A DNA stretch of 64,000 nt from Branchiostoma belcheri (GCF_001625305.1 NW_017804353.1:2777399-2841398), one strand, 5' to 3'. Shown: positions 44,716 through 60,400, counted from the first letter of the stretch. Notes: a model not told the origin generated them from the sequence alone. Made by a program: numbers and translations.

Positions 44716-47700
44716 CTGGGGGACACAGATAACGGGTTTAAGGCTTTGAAGTGTTAGACTCGTGAGGACAAAACGGGACAGGCAATGTTCAGTTAATTCA
44801 ACATTACTTACTCAAGCAACTGGAAGATTTTTGAAAACTGTCAAATAAACGTCAAAACGTGACAGCTTGTCAAATCTATCCAGTTGCTGGAGTAAGAATT
44901 TCCTTGTGTATCTCATTGCCTGGATGTCTAACCTTCATCGACGTCAGCATAGACTTTTTACATGTATTACACACAATACTTTTTTGCTATGGGAGTTTTG
45001 GTAGCTGCACTACTGTTACCTTCTAACTATCATATAACATCTTCGCCTCTCATGCCATTCGCTTTTCAACATACGGAACTTTATTCGATACAATATTCTA
45101 CACCAGAAGGCCGATGCTCACTTGGGTGAGAACATCTGGTTATTGCTTGATATTGTATTTATGAGGACACCGTACCAGAAAATCAACAAATATTTCATCG
45201 CCGCCGAAAATGACCGTTTCGCGAACCCGTCACGCAATTTCCGGGCTCATCGCTCAAGCAATCTTATTGCAATTTTGCCCCTTATCAAGATGCTATTTTC
45301 TGGTAGATTTCCCCCGTGCACGTCCGTAATCAACCAATACGTTCCCGTAATTGTGAGAAACCAGGCCGACCGAAGTGTGTGATTTAAACGTCGGCGGGAA
45401 TCATGCAGACACATCTTGGGTTGATCGGAAAAACGTGCCCGTGTGATAGGGAATCTGGGCATCTGTACAGCCTGACATCGTGAACGTTATATCAAACACC
45501 TTAGGTTGACAGGGAATCTGGTGCATCATCACAAGGGGAAGTCCTTGTGGAGTTTTCTTAAGAGTGGTTCAGTGGCGGCCGTGGCCATCTTCAACTTCAG
45601 AAAAATTGCAATTTGCTGGTTATACGGTGGTTGTAAGTGGTTTAGCAGTTACAAGGGGTACCCACCCCACCTAATCGCTAGATTGACAGGGGGAAAGTTA
45701 GGAGTGGAGATCGCACCTCTCAGTAATTTTTCCACCAGCAGTCTCCTTGCCGTCCGATGATGAGATATCCTGGGGGAAATACATAGGAAAATATCAAACA
45801 TCATGAAATAATCTTATCAGCTTTATGAATTGATGTTCTTTATTTACAACCACTTGCTATCCAAAACATCAAACAATCTAACTACTTTTTAAGAAGTACA
45901 TTCTAGGCGCGAAAGCAAATCATTTACTAGACTCTCCCAAACTTAGTTTGTTCTTCTCCAGTACGTTGAACCTCATTTCGGTTTTACTCGCTCATTTGCT
46001 ACCCCAATTTCAACAGATGGAGATCGGGCCGACCATATTCCTTCATTGCAATGTTCCGGTCCCTGCCCTTTGGCGTTCCGATGTTTTGGTTTATCCTCAT
46101 TTCAATAACGTAATAGAATCACGTTTGGACTCTTCTCAATGCAATTTGCCGTAAATCAAATCACATCCAGTCGATATTGAAGATCATTTGATATTTTAGG
46201 ATGATATTTCCCAACTCCAATTAAGATAATCCAACGTAACATGGACTGATATGTGAATTTGATTTCAAAGTGATCAAATAGAATTATCACCCTGGGAAAT
46301 GTTAATGACATTGCATGGATTTTACTGCAGTAATTGCAAAACAATGTCTGAGCTGCATAATAATAACGTAGTAACCAGAAGAGTGCATGAGCCTCAAAAC
46401 TGCAAGTACATGGTACGTCAAATAGTCCCATATCCTACTGACGGGTGGACAAGTTTGTGCTGACTTTCGCTTCACACACCCATAGTGTTTTACTTTAACT
46501 TAGAGACTTGTCTCTTTGCACGGATCCGGAGGCTCTTTATGTTCAGTCTTTTTTAAGTTTAATTTGCACTTAATGTGCATTATGTGAGAAACTTGTGAGG
46601 ACTCCTGTTGAGAGACGTTTGATGTAGGGCCGTGGGAACGAGTCTTGCCTTAGTACTTCAGGGCATAAATGGCTGCCAAGTACACGACAGTCACGTAAAC
46701 GTTACGACATCTGCTCTTCTGCCGACATTTTTGTGTCTCCCACGGGGTGCCTGGGCACTGAGACCTACACAGAACCTGGTTACGTTTTAGATTCTCGGGT
46801 CACCAGCATTCCTATGCACTATAAGTCTCGTTACGTAAGTACGCAGGTCGGGGCTGGTGTGGGCTGACTACTGAGAGACGTCAGGTTTTCCTCTGACATT
46901 TCCCGGGAAGATGGGGCTTGAAATGGTCGTGAGGGTCCGATGCTTCACCGGGAAGGTCGTGTGAAGCGGGATCAGGTCTCCGTGTGAGGGTTGACCCGTA
47001 CATGCTGGCGGGTCGGCGGTATAACCGCGGGAGTCTCTCCAGATAAATCATACACCAACCTCAGACCACAGCCCTGTCAGGCGGATCGCAGGTCTTTTTA
47101 GAATACCGCCCCGTTTCCAAGTTGCACAATATCTACAGCATCGGGGGTTTTGTTTGAACCATTCTTTATTCATCAGAAGCTCGAATCAGCCTGCAGGCCG
47201 CTTTTTATTGAGGTCATGAGGATAGGGTCAGACAAAATATATTACAAAGATACAGTTTACATAATTGAGTGAAGTTATACAGTGAAGTTATCTGCATTAG
47301 CATTCAACCCACGTTGCGCGTGTTTTGTGCTTTGAGCATTTTGGTACGGGTGCTGGTCATAAGCTATTAGGATGCCTTTTGTCTATTATAATAGGACCTG
47401 CAGTCGGCTGTAGTTAATCAAGTCGGGCCGTGCGAAGGCGGCCTTGACCGCCATGTGTTAATGGCATGTAAAGCAATGTCCGGGATTACACTGGAGGCAA
47501 TGCAGGCGTGTGTTATAAATATGTACCTTTCAAATGATTTTAACTCCCCCATCGGGTGGCAACACGTTTTTGGTACTTAATCAGCACGAAGATTCGAGAA
47601 GAGGCCAAATTCATTTGATATACGACAGTACTAGGGCTACATTGAAAATATGAAAGATGAATCTGCAAACTTTTCTTTAGCTGCGACCTGATCTTGGTGG

Positions 47701-50700
47701 GTATGTTTGTACAATAAATATCTTCATACATTGGTTATTTCTTTAGGCGCAGTGTAGAAGTGTGAGGCGCAGAGCAGTATTATGTTTAATACGTCCCTTT
47801 GCAGGTAACGGCACGATGCGGCAACTTGCCAAGGGAATTGACATTATCGCTGTAGATTCGCAAACCCTCCTTGCGGCCACGGAAGTAATCCAACACCTTC
47901 ATCGTTCAAACACAGAATCACATATTCCGTCCCAGCTTCTACCAGAGGAGATCCCGTGAAAGAAGAACCGTCGCTTTGCCAAACTGAGGCTTACTTTACC
48001 ATGAATAATTGAACATTAAGGGAATGTGGTTCCCAGTGATCTCGCCGTTTCAATTTTCTGAAGTGCATAGCGGACCTGCATCAACCTGCCGAGACACTTT
48101 CATCTTTAATGACAGGAAAACACGAGAAGATGAGGCTTTGTGCAGCTTTAGGCTCTTAAATGGATGTAAAAGTGGGTAACGGGAGCATGGTATTTTCCCA
48201 TATATGCAAATATAATTTATTAATATATGCAAGATTCATGCATACATGCAAACGCGTGCATACATTACTACAACTTGTATACCCTATGTATCATAAGCAA
48301 CATACTACATGTAACGTTACCCCTTGGCACTCTCATTCTTTCTACCTCAACCTAAGGCACTCCCACACACCCCTGCGCACTCTTACGCACCCTGTGCACT
48401 CTTACGCACCCTGTGCACCCCCATGCACCCCACGCACCCTGCGCACTCTCATTCAACCTTCAACCTTAAACCTGATACATCCCCACGCACCCTGTGCACC
48501 CTCATTCAACCTTGTTAAACCTGATGCACCCCCACGCACCCTGTGCACTCTCATTTAACCTTCTTAAACCTGATGCACCCCCACGCACCCTGTGCACTCC
48601 CATTCAACCTTCTTGAACCTGATGCACCCCCATGCAACCTGTGCACTCCCATTCAACCGTCTTAAACCTGATGCACCCCAATGCAACCTGTGCACTCCTA
48701 TTCAACCTTCTTAAACCTGATGCACCCCCATGCAACCTGTGCACTCCCATTCAACCGTCTTAAACCTGATGCACCCCAATGCAACCTGCGCACTCCCATT
48801 CAACCTTCTTAAACCTGATGCACCCCCATGAAACCTGTGCACTCTCATTCAACCTTCTTAAACCTGATGCACTCTCACGCACCCTGTGCACCCTCATTCA
48901 ACCTTCCCAAACCTGATGCACTCTCACGCACCCTGTGCACCCTCATTCAACCTTCCCAAACCTGATGCACTCTCACGCACCCTGCGCACTCTCATTCAAC
49001 CTTACCAAACCTGATGCAACCCCATGCACCCCGTGCACTCTAATTCAACCTTCTTAAACCTGATGCACCCCCAAGCACCCTCATTCAACCTTATATTATT
49101 ACCAAACCTGATGCACTCTCACGCACCCTGTACACCCCCATTCAACCTTCTTAAACCTGATGCACTCTCACGCACCCTGCGCACTCTCATTCAACCTTAC
49201 CAAACCTGATGCAACCCGGCACCCTGTGCACTCTCATTCAACCTTCTTAAACCTGATGCACTCTCACGCACCCTGTGCACTCTCATTCATACTACCTAGC
49301 ACACAATTGTTTTCTATGAACTGATTCGTACCTACTCACAAAGACTAATTAAAAAAAAGCGGTAAACGCACTCCTTTCTTTATTACTCTAAAATCCACTT
49401 AATATATGTAACGTTATGTTTGGTAACTGTAACGGCTTGTGGAAAACCTAGTGACTAGCCTATGTACATTCTGTTAACATAAACAGCGACAGTAGATGTT
49501 GTATGACATTATCAAAATAACAGTTATCAGTAGGACATGATTTTTACTTCGCTGTTTATTCTTGAAGGAAAACTAGCAACCTGTGACAGAGATAGTAACT
49601 AGCCTATGTACATTCTGTTAACATAAACAGCGACAGTAGATGTCAAAATGTTGTCTGACATTATCAAAATAACAGTTATCAGTAGGACATGATTTTTACT
49701 TGGTAAGGTTGAATGAGGGTGCACAGGGTGCGTGAGAGTTTAACAAGGTTGAATGAGAGTGCACAGGGTGCGTGGGGGTGCATCAGGTTTGGTAAGGTTG
49801 AATGAGAGTGCACAGGTTGCGTGAGAGTGCATCAGGTTTAAGAAGGTTGAATGGGAGTGCACAGGGTGCGTGGGGGTGCATCAGGTTTAACAAGGTTGAA
49901 TGGGAGTGCACAGGGTGCGTGAGGGTGCATCAGGTTTAACAAGGTTGAATGAGAGTGCACAGGTTGCATGGGGATGCATCAGGTTTAAGAAGGTTGAATG
50001 GGAGTGCACAGGGTGCGTGAGGGTGCATCAGGTTTAAGAAGGTTGAATGGGAGTGCACAGGTTGCATTGGGGTGCATCAGGTTTTAGACGGTTGAGTGGG
50101 AGTGCACAGGTTGCATGGGGGTGCATCAGGTTCAAGAAGGTTGAATGGGAGTGCACAGGGTGCGTGGGGGTGCATCAGGTTTAAGAAGGTTGAATGAGAG
50201 TGCACAGGTTGCATGGGGGTGCATCAGGTTTAACAAGGTTGAATGAGAGTGCAAAGGTTGTATGGGGGTGCATCAGGTTTAAGAAGGTTGAAAGGGAGTG
50301 CACAGGGTACGTGGGGTGCATCAGGTTTAAGAAGGTTGAATGAGAGTGCACAGGGTGCGTGGGGGTGCATCAGGTTTAACAAGGTTGAATGAGAGTGCAC
50401 AGGGTGCGTGGGGGTGCATCAGGTTCAAGAAGGTTGAATGAGAGTGCAAAGGTTGTATGGGGGTGCATCAGGTTTAAGAAGGTTGAAAGGGAGTGCACAG
50501 GGTACGTGGGGTGCATCAGGTTTAAGAAGGTTGAATGAGAGTGCACAGGTTGCGTGGGGGTGCATCAGGTTTGGAAAGGTTGAATGAGAGCGCAAAGGTT
50601 GCATGGGGGTGCACAGGGTGCGTGAGGGTGCATGAGGTTTGGGGAGGTTGAATGAGAGTGCGCAGGGTGCATGGGGGTGCACAGGGTGCGTGAGAGTGCT

Positions 50701-52216
50701 CAGGGTGCGTAAGAGTGAGCAGGGGTATGTGGGAGTGCCTTAGGTTGAGATAGAAAGAATGAGTGCAAAGGAGTAATATTATATGTAGAATGAATTGCTT
50801 ATGATACATAGGGTATACAAGTTGTAGTAATGAATGCAAGTGCTTGCATGTATGCATAAATCTTGCATATATTAATGAATTATATTTGCATATATGGGAA
50901 AATACCATGCTCCCGTTACCTAAAAGTGACTCGTTTCATGCGGGGTTTGTATTATGTATAATACGTCCCTGTGTGGATTTAAGATGCATTGTAATGATGT
51001 AACCGAACTTATGAAACTTTGACAAAAGCATCTGACTCACTGTCACTCTCCAAGGAGATGTTTAGGATTTGGTTTATTTTTTACGTGCTTTGGCTGTGTT
51101 TATCGGGACCCTTTTTTGTTCTGGTAACTTTTGTCACGTATGGAAAATGGATACTGCCTGGCCAATTTGATCCTCTCTTGCAGCGCTAGCAACCAAAGAT
51201 CTGCTTGGGGATTATGTCACTGCAGCCTTTTATCTGTACACCTTTTAGCTAGGCTACTTTACGTGCATTGTCAGGTACATGTAGTCCCCCGTTCACGGGG
51301 TCCCCATTGCGTCAACACTTACCCGAAACACCCCTCGGGCCGTTGCCATGACAACACTTTTCGCAGCCAATCCCGTCGTATGAAGTCTCTGAACCCCAGC
51401 ATGCCGCACACCACACCTGCGGGGGAACGACAGATGGTCGCTTATCTCAATATTTTTCCAGCAGCCATAATAGTGATATCTCAACACAGCGGCGGTAAAA
51501 CTCACTCGGGAGACGGGGATACCATTAGGGACTTATCTCGAGCACGAATTAATTACAGTAATTGTACGTCGTAAATTAACAGGTGCTTGAGACTTTGGTG
51601 GCAAGACATAAATTACAGGAACCATCAACGAGAAATGTTATGGGTATTGGCGTCTTAATAGTGAATAATGCTACTCATCACGGTTCAATGATCTCTAAAA
51701 TTTAGTGGTGGATACATGGAAAACGGGACATGTTTGCTTATGGTAGATTTTACAAAGGTAAAGAAAAAGCTGCCCTGTTCAAGTATACGTGTCTCCCAGT
51801 GTAATAATGGATATTTGATGTTACATACGATACATACAAATCTCTCATCATCAGTTATTAACATGTGCCATAATTGCAATCTACCAGCAGACTGGAAGGC
51901 CTTTATTTTCTTCTATCACACAGCTTCAAAGCAGCCCTTAATTTCACGCATCCGCGCCTAAATTAATTTCGTTGATAAGAGTCAACAGAACTCCTCGCGG
52001 GGCAGATGCCTTGGCCTGCTTACCTTGCTCTAGAAACAGGTCCTGTTCCGGTTCAGGCGGTCCGGAGTACGCCAGGACCTCCGCTTCTCTCAGGATTTTT
52101 GTACAAAGGTGCTGCTGGATGGATTCCACGCCTTCCCACACACCTTCCCGACTGGCGAAGGCGTTGATGTTTTCTTTGCACCCAACCTAAAGAAATGCGT
52201 ACAAAAATTGTTGTAG

Positions 52217-52291
<75 letters not shown>

Positions 52292-54379
52292 ATTACATAG
52301 TATTTTTGTTCAATAGGTTAACTCTTGACATCTAATTTCAAACCTAGCCCATGGATGTCTTAAGCTGATTTTCCTTGATAATTTGAAGAAAGACTCGGGT
52401 CGGTGGGAGGGGCGCTCCTATGTCATTACATGTAGGATAGTTCGTTTGAGGCTTTTTTAAGAAACGTGTAAAAAATACCCTGCGAATAATTACATAAGAC
52501 GTTGTTTGTCACACGGAGTCCTAACAGAATCTATTTGGAGTGCCTGAGAGCCGGTGTTACGACCGTTACTTACATGCTCTCCCAGAATGGTCCATAATAA
52601 CTGGTGAGTGATGGTGTAGCCAGTAGCGCCGTCAGCGGTCACGAACCTCCAACATTCATCCGTTACTGTACAGCGGGTCGTGTGGCTGCGGGGGACAGCA
52701 GGGAAGGGAAAATCAATGGAAACTGTCTTACATCAATTGCTATTCTTTAATGCATCTATTAAGCATCCGTAGATGGCCGCCGAGGAGTAATGTGCCGGGC
52801 GTTCAATGCATGTCATGAATCTCTCCCACTGATGAGGTCTGACTCGCGGTTATTTTGCAACAAGGACAACATACAAGGGGTTGAATTTATATTCGCCTAC
52901 CAAGGCGCAATGTCGCAGGGGCACGGTGATAGATGTTAACATTGCTCAGATGTGATGCGATGAGCAATGGTAGGTACAAGCCGTGGCGGCAATAACTCTA
53001 AATTTCCTTAATCATTCTGCCCTTAAGACGGGTGTTCTCGGTGATTTGTTGTAAAGTCCCGGTGCTGAAGTTTTTATAGGCACCCCGGAGTTAGGGCGAG
53101 CGCCATGGGAATGGGAATCACAACAGCACGACTTCCTAGAAGCTGCAGATGAATAGAATCAAGGCAGTTGCTTCTGCACGACTAAAGATGGCTGTACTGT
53201 GCAGGCTGTCCAGAACCGTACCTATCTAGTTCTATGCCTGAATGGGCTATGGTTTCAGGCACGGTTCCGCGTATCTAAGAACACAGATTTGCTCCGGGCA
53301 CGGCTCTGGATACGCATGGACTATCCAGGACAGTAGCTGAGCATGGATCTGAATAAAGCATGCTAGATAAAACAGGTGTGTGTGCGGGCCATGTTACCCA
53401 CATAAATTGTGATACTAGTGTAGCTACCGATCGCTTATCGTCTAACGACACGAACTTGATCTCGGCAGGTTTCTGCATAAAGAGCCCATGATTTGTATGA
53501 TTTATCTCACAGTAACCTGCAACAATCTTGAGGGAGTGCGGCAAGGACATTTACACTTACGCCCTACTGAGAGAGTCTCACTCTGGATTGATCAGCGGCA
53601 GAGGTTACGGCAAGTAAAAGTGAGTAGGTACCAAACTTTGCAACAGTAACTCCCGCGAGATGTAGACAACGCCTTTTAGTCGGGATACAAATGGCGCTTC
53701 ATTCCCCCCGCGAACACGAGATGCATTATCTGCCAGGACAAAAGCTCCCGGGAAATGTCCTAAGACGAACGACAGCTGTCATCGTCGCACGAGAGCACAG
53801 TAACTCATCACTCGGTCCCCTCCGGGCAAGACTTATCTGCGATACCGGGTCGCTACTGGTGGTCGAGATTACTGCGACTTCTCCTGCAGTTCATCTTGGA
53901 AATCTGCACGTCGGCAGAACGCACTACACCTGCGCGAAACCCGTAATGTATTGTGCATAGCACTTCAGCAGAGCGTCTCATAAGGTTGTATTTGCGCTTA
54001 TAAGGTTAACATCCCGTCCGTGGTTTCAAAATGTTGTGTCGGAAATTATGTCGTTTGCAACGGGCAATATTCTAATGCAACGTTTACCAAACATAAAAAA
54101 ACGTGAAAAATCATGGTTTGTCTGCTGTCGTGGCCGGTGGAGCATGATCAGAAGCTCTTTTTCTTGGAAAAAGCAAATCACTCTGATGACGTAACATTTA
54201 GTTTACATGTACATGCTGGATTGTTTTCAACATCCCTTTGGTATGTCTTACACGTTCTTGAGTGACCCGTGCAGTAAAGGAATAGCTTTCCTGTGAGCTA
54301 AACTGGTTCCAGATCACAGTCTTTCTATCCATCTATAATTCTATCTCTGTATCTATCTTTCTCTCTTGCGCGCGCTCTT

Positions 54380-54415
<36 letters not shown>

Positions 54416-57400
54416 CTTTCTTTCTGTTTACTTTATCCTGTGAGACAGAGTTGTGTGAAACCGCCAAAGATTGTCTTCACTAGTCCCCTCCGGCGCCTCT
54501 CTGTCTGTACGCGTTCTTATTAGTCTATTTTTCATGGGTTCCTGTGTCTAAAAGGAATCAAGAATAATGGCGAAAAGCTAGAAAAGTGATTACTTCGAAC
54601 GGATTGTAGACTCCCCGGGATGTGACGGCGCAGCCAGCTCAACACATGAAGGTGTCCCTGACCACTGACTGCTTTATCAACCGCGCCCATTAGGACTAAT
54701 GGGTTGATAACATCTAAGCGTGGACAGGAAGAAAAAAAAAACTTTGCGGAAACCCTAACTCTAACACACAGCCGAGAGAGATGTGAGCAGATAATCATAC
54801 ACTCCACTGTGCAGTGCCCCACGACCCTAACCTGGGTAAAGGGACCATGGCATAATGTACTGTTAGGACCCAGAAAACTGGGGATGTTGTTTGGCTGGAC
54901 TAGACTCATTTGACTAAATCCATTCACTTGTAATTGCACATATCAGTAAATGTTGACGCCAAACGTTCTTGATGAGCCAGCATTCCTCTAATACGAAGTA
55001 ATCGTGTATATATATATATGTAATCAACGTTTTGCGATATAATTTCATTCCGTGAAGTATTAATGATTGATTACCATTGGCGCCAACGGCACTCGTGTAT
55101 TAATATTACCATTTGGACGCCACAGTCGCAGTGTGAAGTTCAACCAGCCCCAACCCTTGTTTTGACTAAACGTTGTCACTATGCATGTACGTCTCCCCCG
55201 TCCGAGGCAACAGCATTGAGGTTAACGGATCGATAAATTAAAATCTAAGATAATCTTCCAGTCGATATTTTTACTTTCACACAAAATATCTTCCTGCACG
55301 CCTGTTCCCTTTTGTTTCGTTGTCACCTTTTCGTCAACGTTAAACTCACACATTGTTGATGCATCGTCCGACGTTAGGAATAATACGGAAATAGTTATTA
55401 GCCTTTGGACATGCCGTGACGGAGTGACATTTGCCCATTACTCCTAATAACACCAGAATGGCCTGCCGCGAAATTGCAGGGATTGCCTGCGATTTGTTCT
55501 AGGATGCAATTTGCCACCAGGAGCACATATTTCAACTTATAATGTTCTTTGGCGACACACATTTCAACTTTTGATGTTCACATATTGCAACTCTCAGTGT
55601 TTTTGCCACATATGTTTTACCATACAATGTCATCTAGCGACACAAATGTGCAGACTAATTATTACTACCTCTGGCAGTTGAAGATTAGCATTTTTCATAA
55701 TGTGTTTGAGATGAGTTTCATCAATTTCCATGGACCCCAACGCGCCAGATTAAACTGCAGACTCAGGTTTTAATGCTTACGCTCGTAAACTTTCGTCTGT
55801 TCTATTCAGGTCACCCCAGAAGTTGTAAATTGCTCCATTAAGGTTTTCCCCATTACTTCTCTGTGATTAAACTTTGAAGTAAATAATGTCGCGCCCGGAG
55901 CAGACTATTTGTTGGCTGTCAGATCTCACGGTCTGTAACACGGAGTCAAAAGACCGTCATTTCTGCGATAGATCGGCACGATCCGTGAAAACTGGGTCAC
56001 GACAGCGGTGATAAGGCGGGTAGGACACGGTTTCTGGGACTGAGGACAAGGACTTGGAATTTGTCACCTCGGTTCTTCTTCTTTTGATCCAGCTTCATTG
56101 ATGTCATCACTTGTGAGACTTATCTGGATAATCAATCTTTTACGGGCGACATCGTGAACCAGAAAACGGTCTAGAAGTTTTTAGGACTGGAACAGAGATT
56201 AGACGTTCGTCAAAAACTAGTTCTCTCTTTCATCCTGGTTTCATTTATGTGTAGTGAAGTGTGAGACGTAACTGACTAATCAATCTTTTATGGGTCTGTC
56301 TGTCAATGATGTCCTAGATCCTATAACAGAAAACGGTCATAAAATTTCTAGGACAAGAACAAAGATGAGAAAACCAACAGGAGATGGCTCTCATTTTCGT
56401 CCTAGTTTCATTAATGTGCGAGCAAACGCGGGGCGTATCTACGTAATTAATCTTTTATGGGCTTGTCAGATACGCCCAGTGATTGCCAGCATATTAATAA
56501 TGAAACTAGGACAAGAGGAACTAGTTCATGTTGATTTTCCAGTTTTTGTTCTTCTTCTCTTTGTTGTTGTCAGAATATGGTTATGACGTTTCTAGGACAG
56601 GAAGGAAGATTAAAAAATGAAGCAGGAACTAGTTCACGGTTTCGTCCTAGTTTTATTAATTTCTGGGCAAACGTGGGGCGTATCTATGTAATTAATCTTT
56701 TACAGGTTTGTGCGCATGCTCGCTTGGGATAAACAACTAGTACCGCTTCACCGATGCGGAGAAGCAGATGAAAATACGGTAATAGAATTGATAAATAATG
56801 AAGCAGACATCATGAACCAGGAATCGTCGCCATACGGAACTATTAAAAGTTGGGATGACTCCTGGAGGAGTGACAGTTTGAGATCGGCGGGATTTATAGA
56901 TTTCTGAGGCTGCGGAGAAGAGATTAATCGCTCTGAGGCGTCCCATTCTTTATCAATTAAAGACAATCCTTTGCCTGAATGTATCGGTTGATGGGTAGAT
57001 GGATGAAGGCGGGTTCGGCTGAGTTGTTTTCTATGGCGTCTGTGCCGACAATTTAAAGTAATGGTTCTGTCGACGCTTTTATGACCATCGTAACGAATGG
57101 GGTAATACATCCCACTGAAAGCCATCTGGTACTGGGGTAGATAGGAGTGGCACACACCGGCAGGTTCATTTCTGTCGATATGTGCTGAATTAACTTTACG
57201 GCCGAGATGGGTGCTGAAGTTACAGTCTTTTTACGTAGTTGCTTCATAGTTCGATACTATGTCCCATTTAGGGATCATTATATTGTCGCTTTATGTGTCT
57301 TTAGCGCCTGTATAGTGATGATGCAAGTCCCTATTATCTTCTTAATGGCGGTGCAAATGAATACTTAGATATGATGCTCAAAGTCATAAGAGCTAAGATG

Positions 57401-60400
57401 GTGAAAAGTGGCATAATTAGTGACACTAATATGACAAATCGTCGTATTACAGTCGCATGGGAAAATGAACCACTTTTGTCTTATCGCCTTTTACTATAAT
57501 GTCTTTGTAAAGTTTAGCTATCTTTCAATGTCAGCACAACATTGGTGCGCAGAATGGCCAACGCTCTTCAAAAGCAACTTGAATAGATCTTCAGCTTTAA
57601 CGTATTTTGTGGCTATCGCAGCTTACTTTTGGGTAGATCGGTACGGGCGTCTTTTTTATTAACAACCCAGGTACACTAGTGTCCTCAGGCGCATATAAGC
57701 CATATTTGCCCTCATATGTCATGGCCCTGTCTCACATATGGTACTAGCAACGCCTTTATAACGGTACAAATTAAAAACTCCGTGAAAGTTTTCACGATGT
57801 TTCCAACTAAGAACGAGCAGACAATGTTCTTTATAAATATTAGGACCATTTGTAAAGTTATGTTCTCCCGAGGTGCCAACCGTCATCTTTTCTGTCCGTT
57901 GGAGACAGTCTCGAATAAATCTTCAACCTTTAACTCCATTTTACTGTCTGGCGCCAGTTATAAGTTTCGATTCCTTGACATTCACACCTTTTAAGGCTTA
58001 ACAACTCCAGCCATGTATGGAGAAACTTTATGTCCATATAAAGCGCATTTGCCTGCAGGCGCCACGGTACTCGCAACACCTGCATAACGGCACAAATGGA
58101 ATTTCTGTGAAAGTGTTGACATTATTTCACCCGGCGCGATATGAATCCCATAAAGCGAAATGGAATACATTTTGCATGGCCATTAACCGCCCCCTGCCCG
58201 CTCTGAGGGATTGTTCCCACCGCGGTCTCCATCACCATGCCGGACCGGGCAGACAGATGGCCGCTTTCCCCGGACCAGGCAGGAGACTGCCGGAAAATCC
58301 CCCGTCCCTGATCCTGCCGTACCTGACACGGCTTTAGCGAGGATCGTTACGGCTGTGGGAGGGCGGAAATGATAGTGCTGCGGACTGTCGTGTTAGGCCG
58401 GGCGGGAAGCTGCCTAGATCTGTTTGACTCCTGTCACTTCACCTGTGTACAACCGTGTAATGTTTCTTGCTTTTGGTTCTCAAATATGGGTATAGATCAA
58501 TGCATGAATATCAAAACCAATCATTAAAAAAAAGTATACAGATTATAATGAGATCATCTTTTTTTTAATCCAGTCGACCAGGTCTTGGAGTTCTACGTTG
58601 ATAACAGCAACAGGGTGTTGGTTTGTTTAACAGAAATATACTCATGTGACGTCAAGTTTTAACGACTGTATTTAACTATTATAAAATTATTTATATGAAT
58701 ATATAAAGCCAAATTGAATGTATTTCATTTACATGGTCATTAACTGCGCGTAAAAGGAAAGCATTGTAGCAAGCTACATATTACAGGCTGATATAGAAGA
58801 GAGGCATTCCATGGAGAAAACGTTTCTTTCCTCAGCATACATGTACGCCCCTCGACGGGGGTTCCTTATCGATGTGGCCGGCGTGGAAGAGTGATGGAGA
58901 TTGCCCGCATGGGACTCATGTGATCATTACATCGGAAATAAATCACCCGTAACCTTCCCATGTCCGCGGATATCGCGTGGGGTTTTGTACTTTCCTTGTG
59001 ATCTAGTTATATTAAAAGTTAAAGTCCTCCCGCACCATGTGGTGCTTAGGTCGGCGCCCATCTCCGATTCAGTAGCTCTTTGTCCACACAGTTGTGCAAT
59101 CACTACAGCAGGGGGCTAGTCCACTGGTAGTGGTGTATCATTAACTCCCATACTCTTTCCCAAAGGCTGAGTGCTAAGCAGAGAACGCAGTATGTACCAT
59201 TTTTCAAGTCTTTGGCATAACTCGACTTGTATGTATCCAATCGGTATTTTTACCTCCATGAAAAATGGAGGTATTGTTTTTGGCGGCGTCTGTCTGTGTG
59301 TCTGTGTGTGTGTCTGTGTGTGTTTCCGCAACTTTCTAGTCAGCATAACTTCATAACGCCTTTATGGATTGTGATGATATTTGGTATGCTGATAAGTCTT
59401 AGGAAGACAAAGGTCAAGGTCAAATATGGGCCTCCTGGTGGATGACCTTGGTACTGCAGCAGAACTTCCGGTTTTTGTATCTTTTGTCCTGAACATGCTG
59501 TGGTCTTGAATTTTTGGTGACAGATAGCTTTTCCTGTTAGGAATAAGTGGTGTGGGTTTGGTCCCCCTAGCAACTTGTTCAGGAACTGCAGGGGACTTTC
59601 GGGCGAAATCTTTGAAAGCCAATAAGTCCAGATAGGAACAGCGTATTTTCATCATTTTTGGTGTGTAGGTATCTGACAGAGAGATGTACATAATGAACTG
59701 CAAATTATGCAAATGAGGACTTTATTTGCATAATTAATGAGGAAATTCTATAATTACAGTGTTTTACATTATAGAACTTTCATACATGTAATGTATGTAA
59801 CCTATGGCAGATGGAACATCAACAGATACTAATTATGCAAATGATGACCTAATTTGCATAATTAATGCAAAAAATATATGATTTCTCAATGGTGAATGAT
59901 GGGAATGTCTTACTTGGGACATCTTTAAGTTAATCAAAAGTTAACATCACGATGCATATATTATGTTAATGCAGAGGTCATTTGCATAATTAAAGAAGAA
60001 ATTTACATTTACATATCAAGCCCATATTTCATGGAGGTATGAGATCTCGGAACTCTTGTTTATTACAGTATTTAGAATTTCATATTTCTCTAGCAGGAAA
60101 AATGACGTTTTAACATTTCTAAAGCAACAAGCTGCACTCTAGCTCATCGTACTTCCATGGCAACTGAGTTGTTTCTGGTTGAGGTAATAAAATATGAACT
60201 TCCTTCAGGTCAAACGAGTATGAACAGAAGCAACAACAAGAAGACATCGAAGACCTCATTTTCATGCCTCATTGAAATATGTTTTGCTAATTATGAACTG
60301 AAATTCATGACATCAAATTGCAAAGAAGGATGTTGCACTACTTTCTAGTGCACGAATGTCGCAATTTTGGCACTTTAAAAATCCGTTATAGTTTAGTACA

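Larger units (their letters stand above)
45770..51322. other. Intron of C16orf89-like gene
   Basis: No supported exon. Half of it is the foldback element at 48175-50920. Confidence 0.6.

Noticed and set aside
47762-47959. Plus-strand frame after an acceptor-like TTGCAG (…QLAKGIDIIAVDSQTLL…)
   Set aside because: No family recognised, no partner exons, and it lies inside an intron on the other strand.
48360-50745. CRISPR-like regular repeats
   Set aside because: The 49-bp units are contiguous and degenerate with no unique spacers, in a eukaryotic intron.
48160-50908. Long Pro/His/Leu-rich frames (about 60-150 codons) on both strands
   Set aside because: They come from a 49-bp tandem repeat in the arms of a foldback element; the unit length is not a multiple of three and the frames drift.
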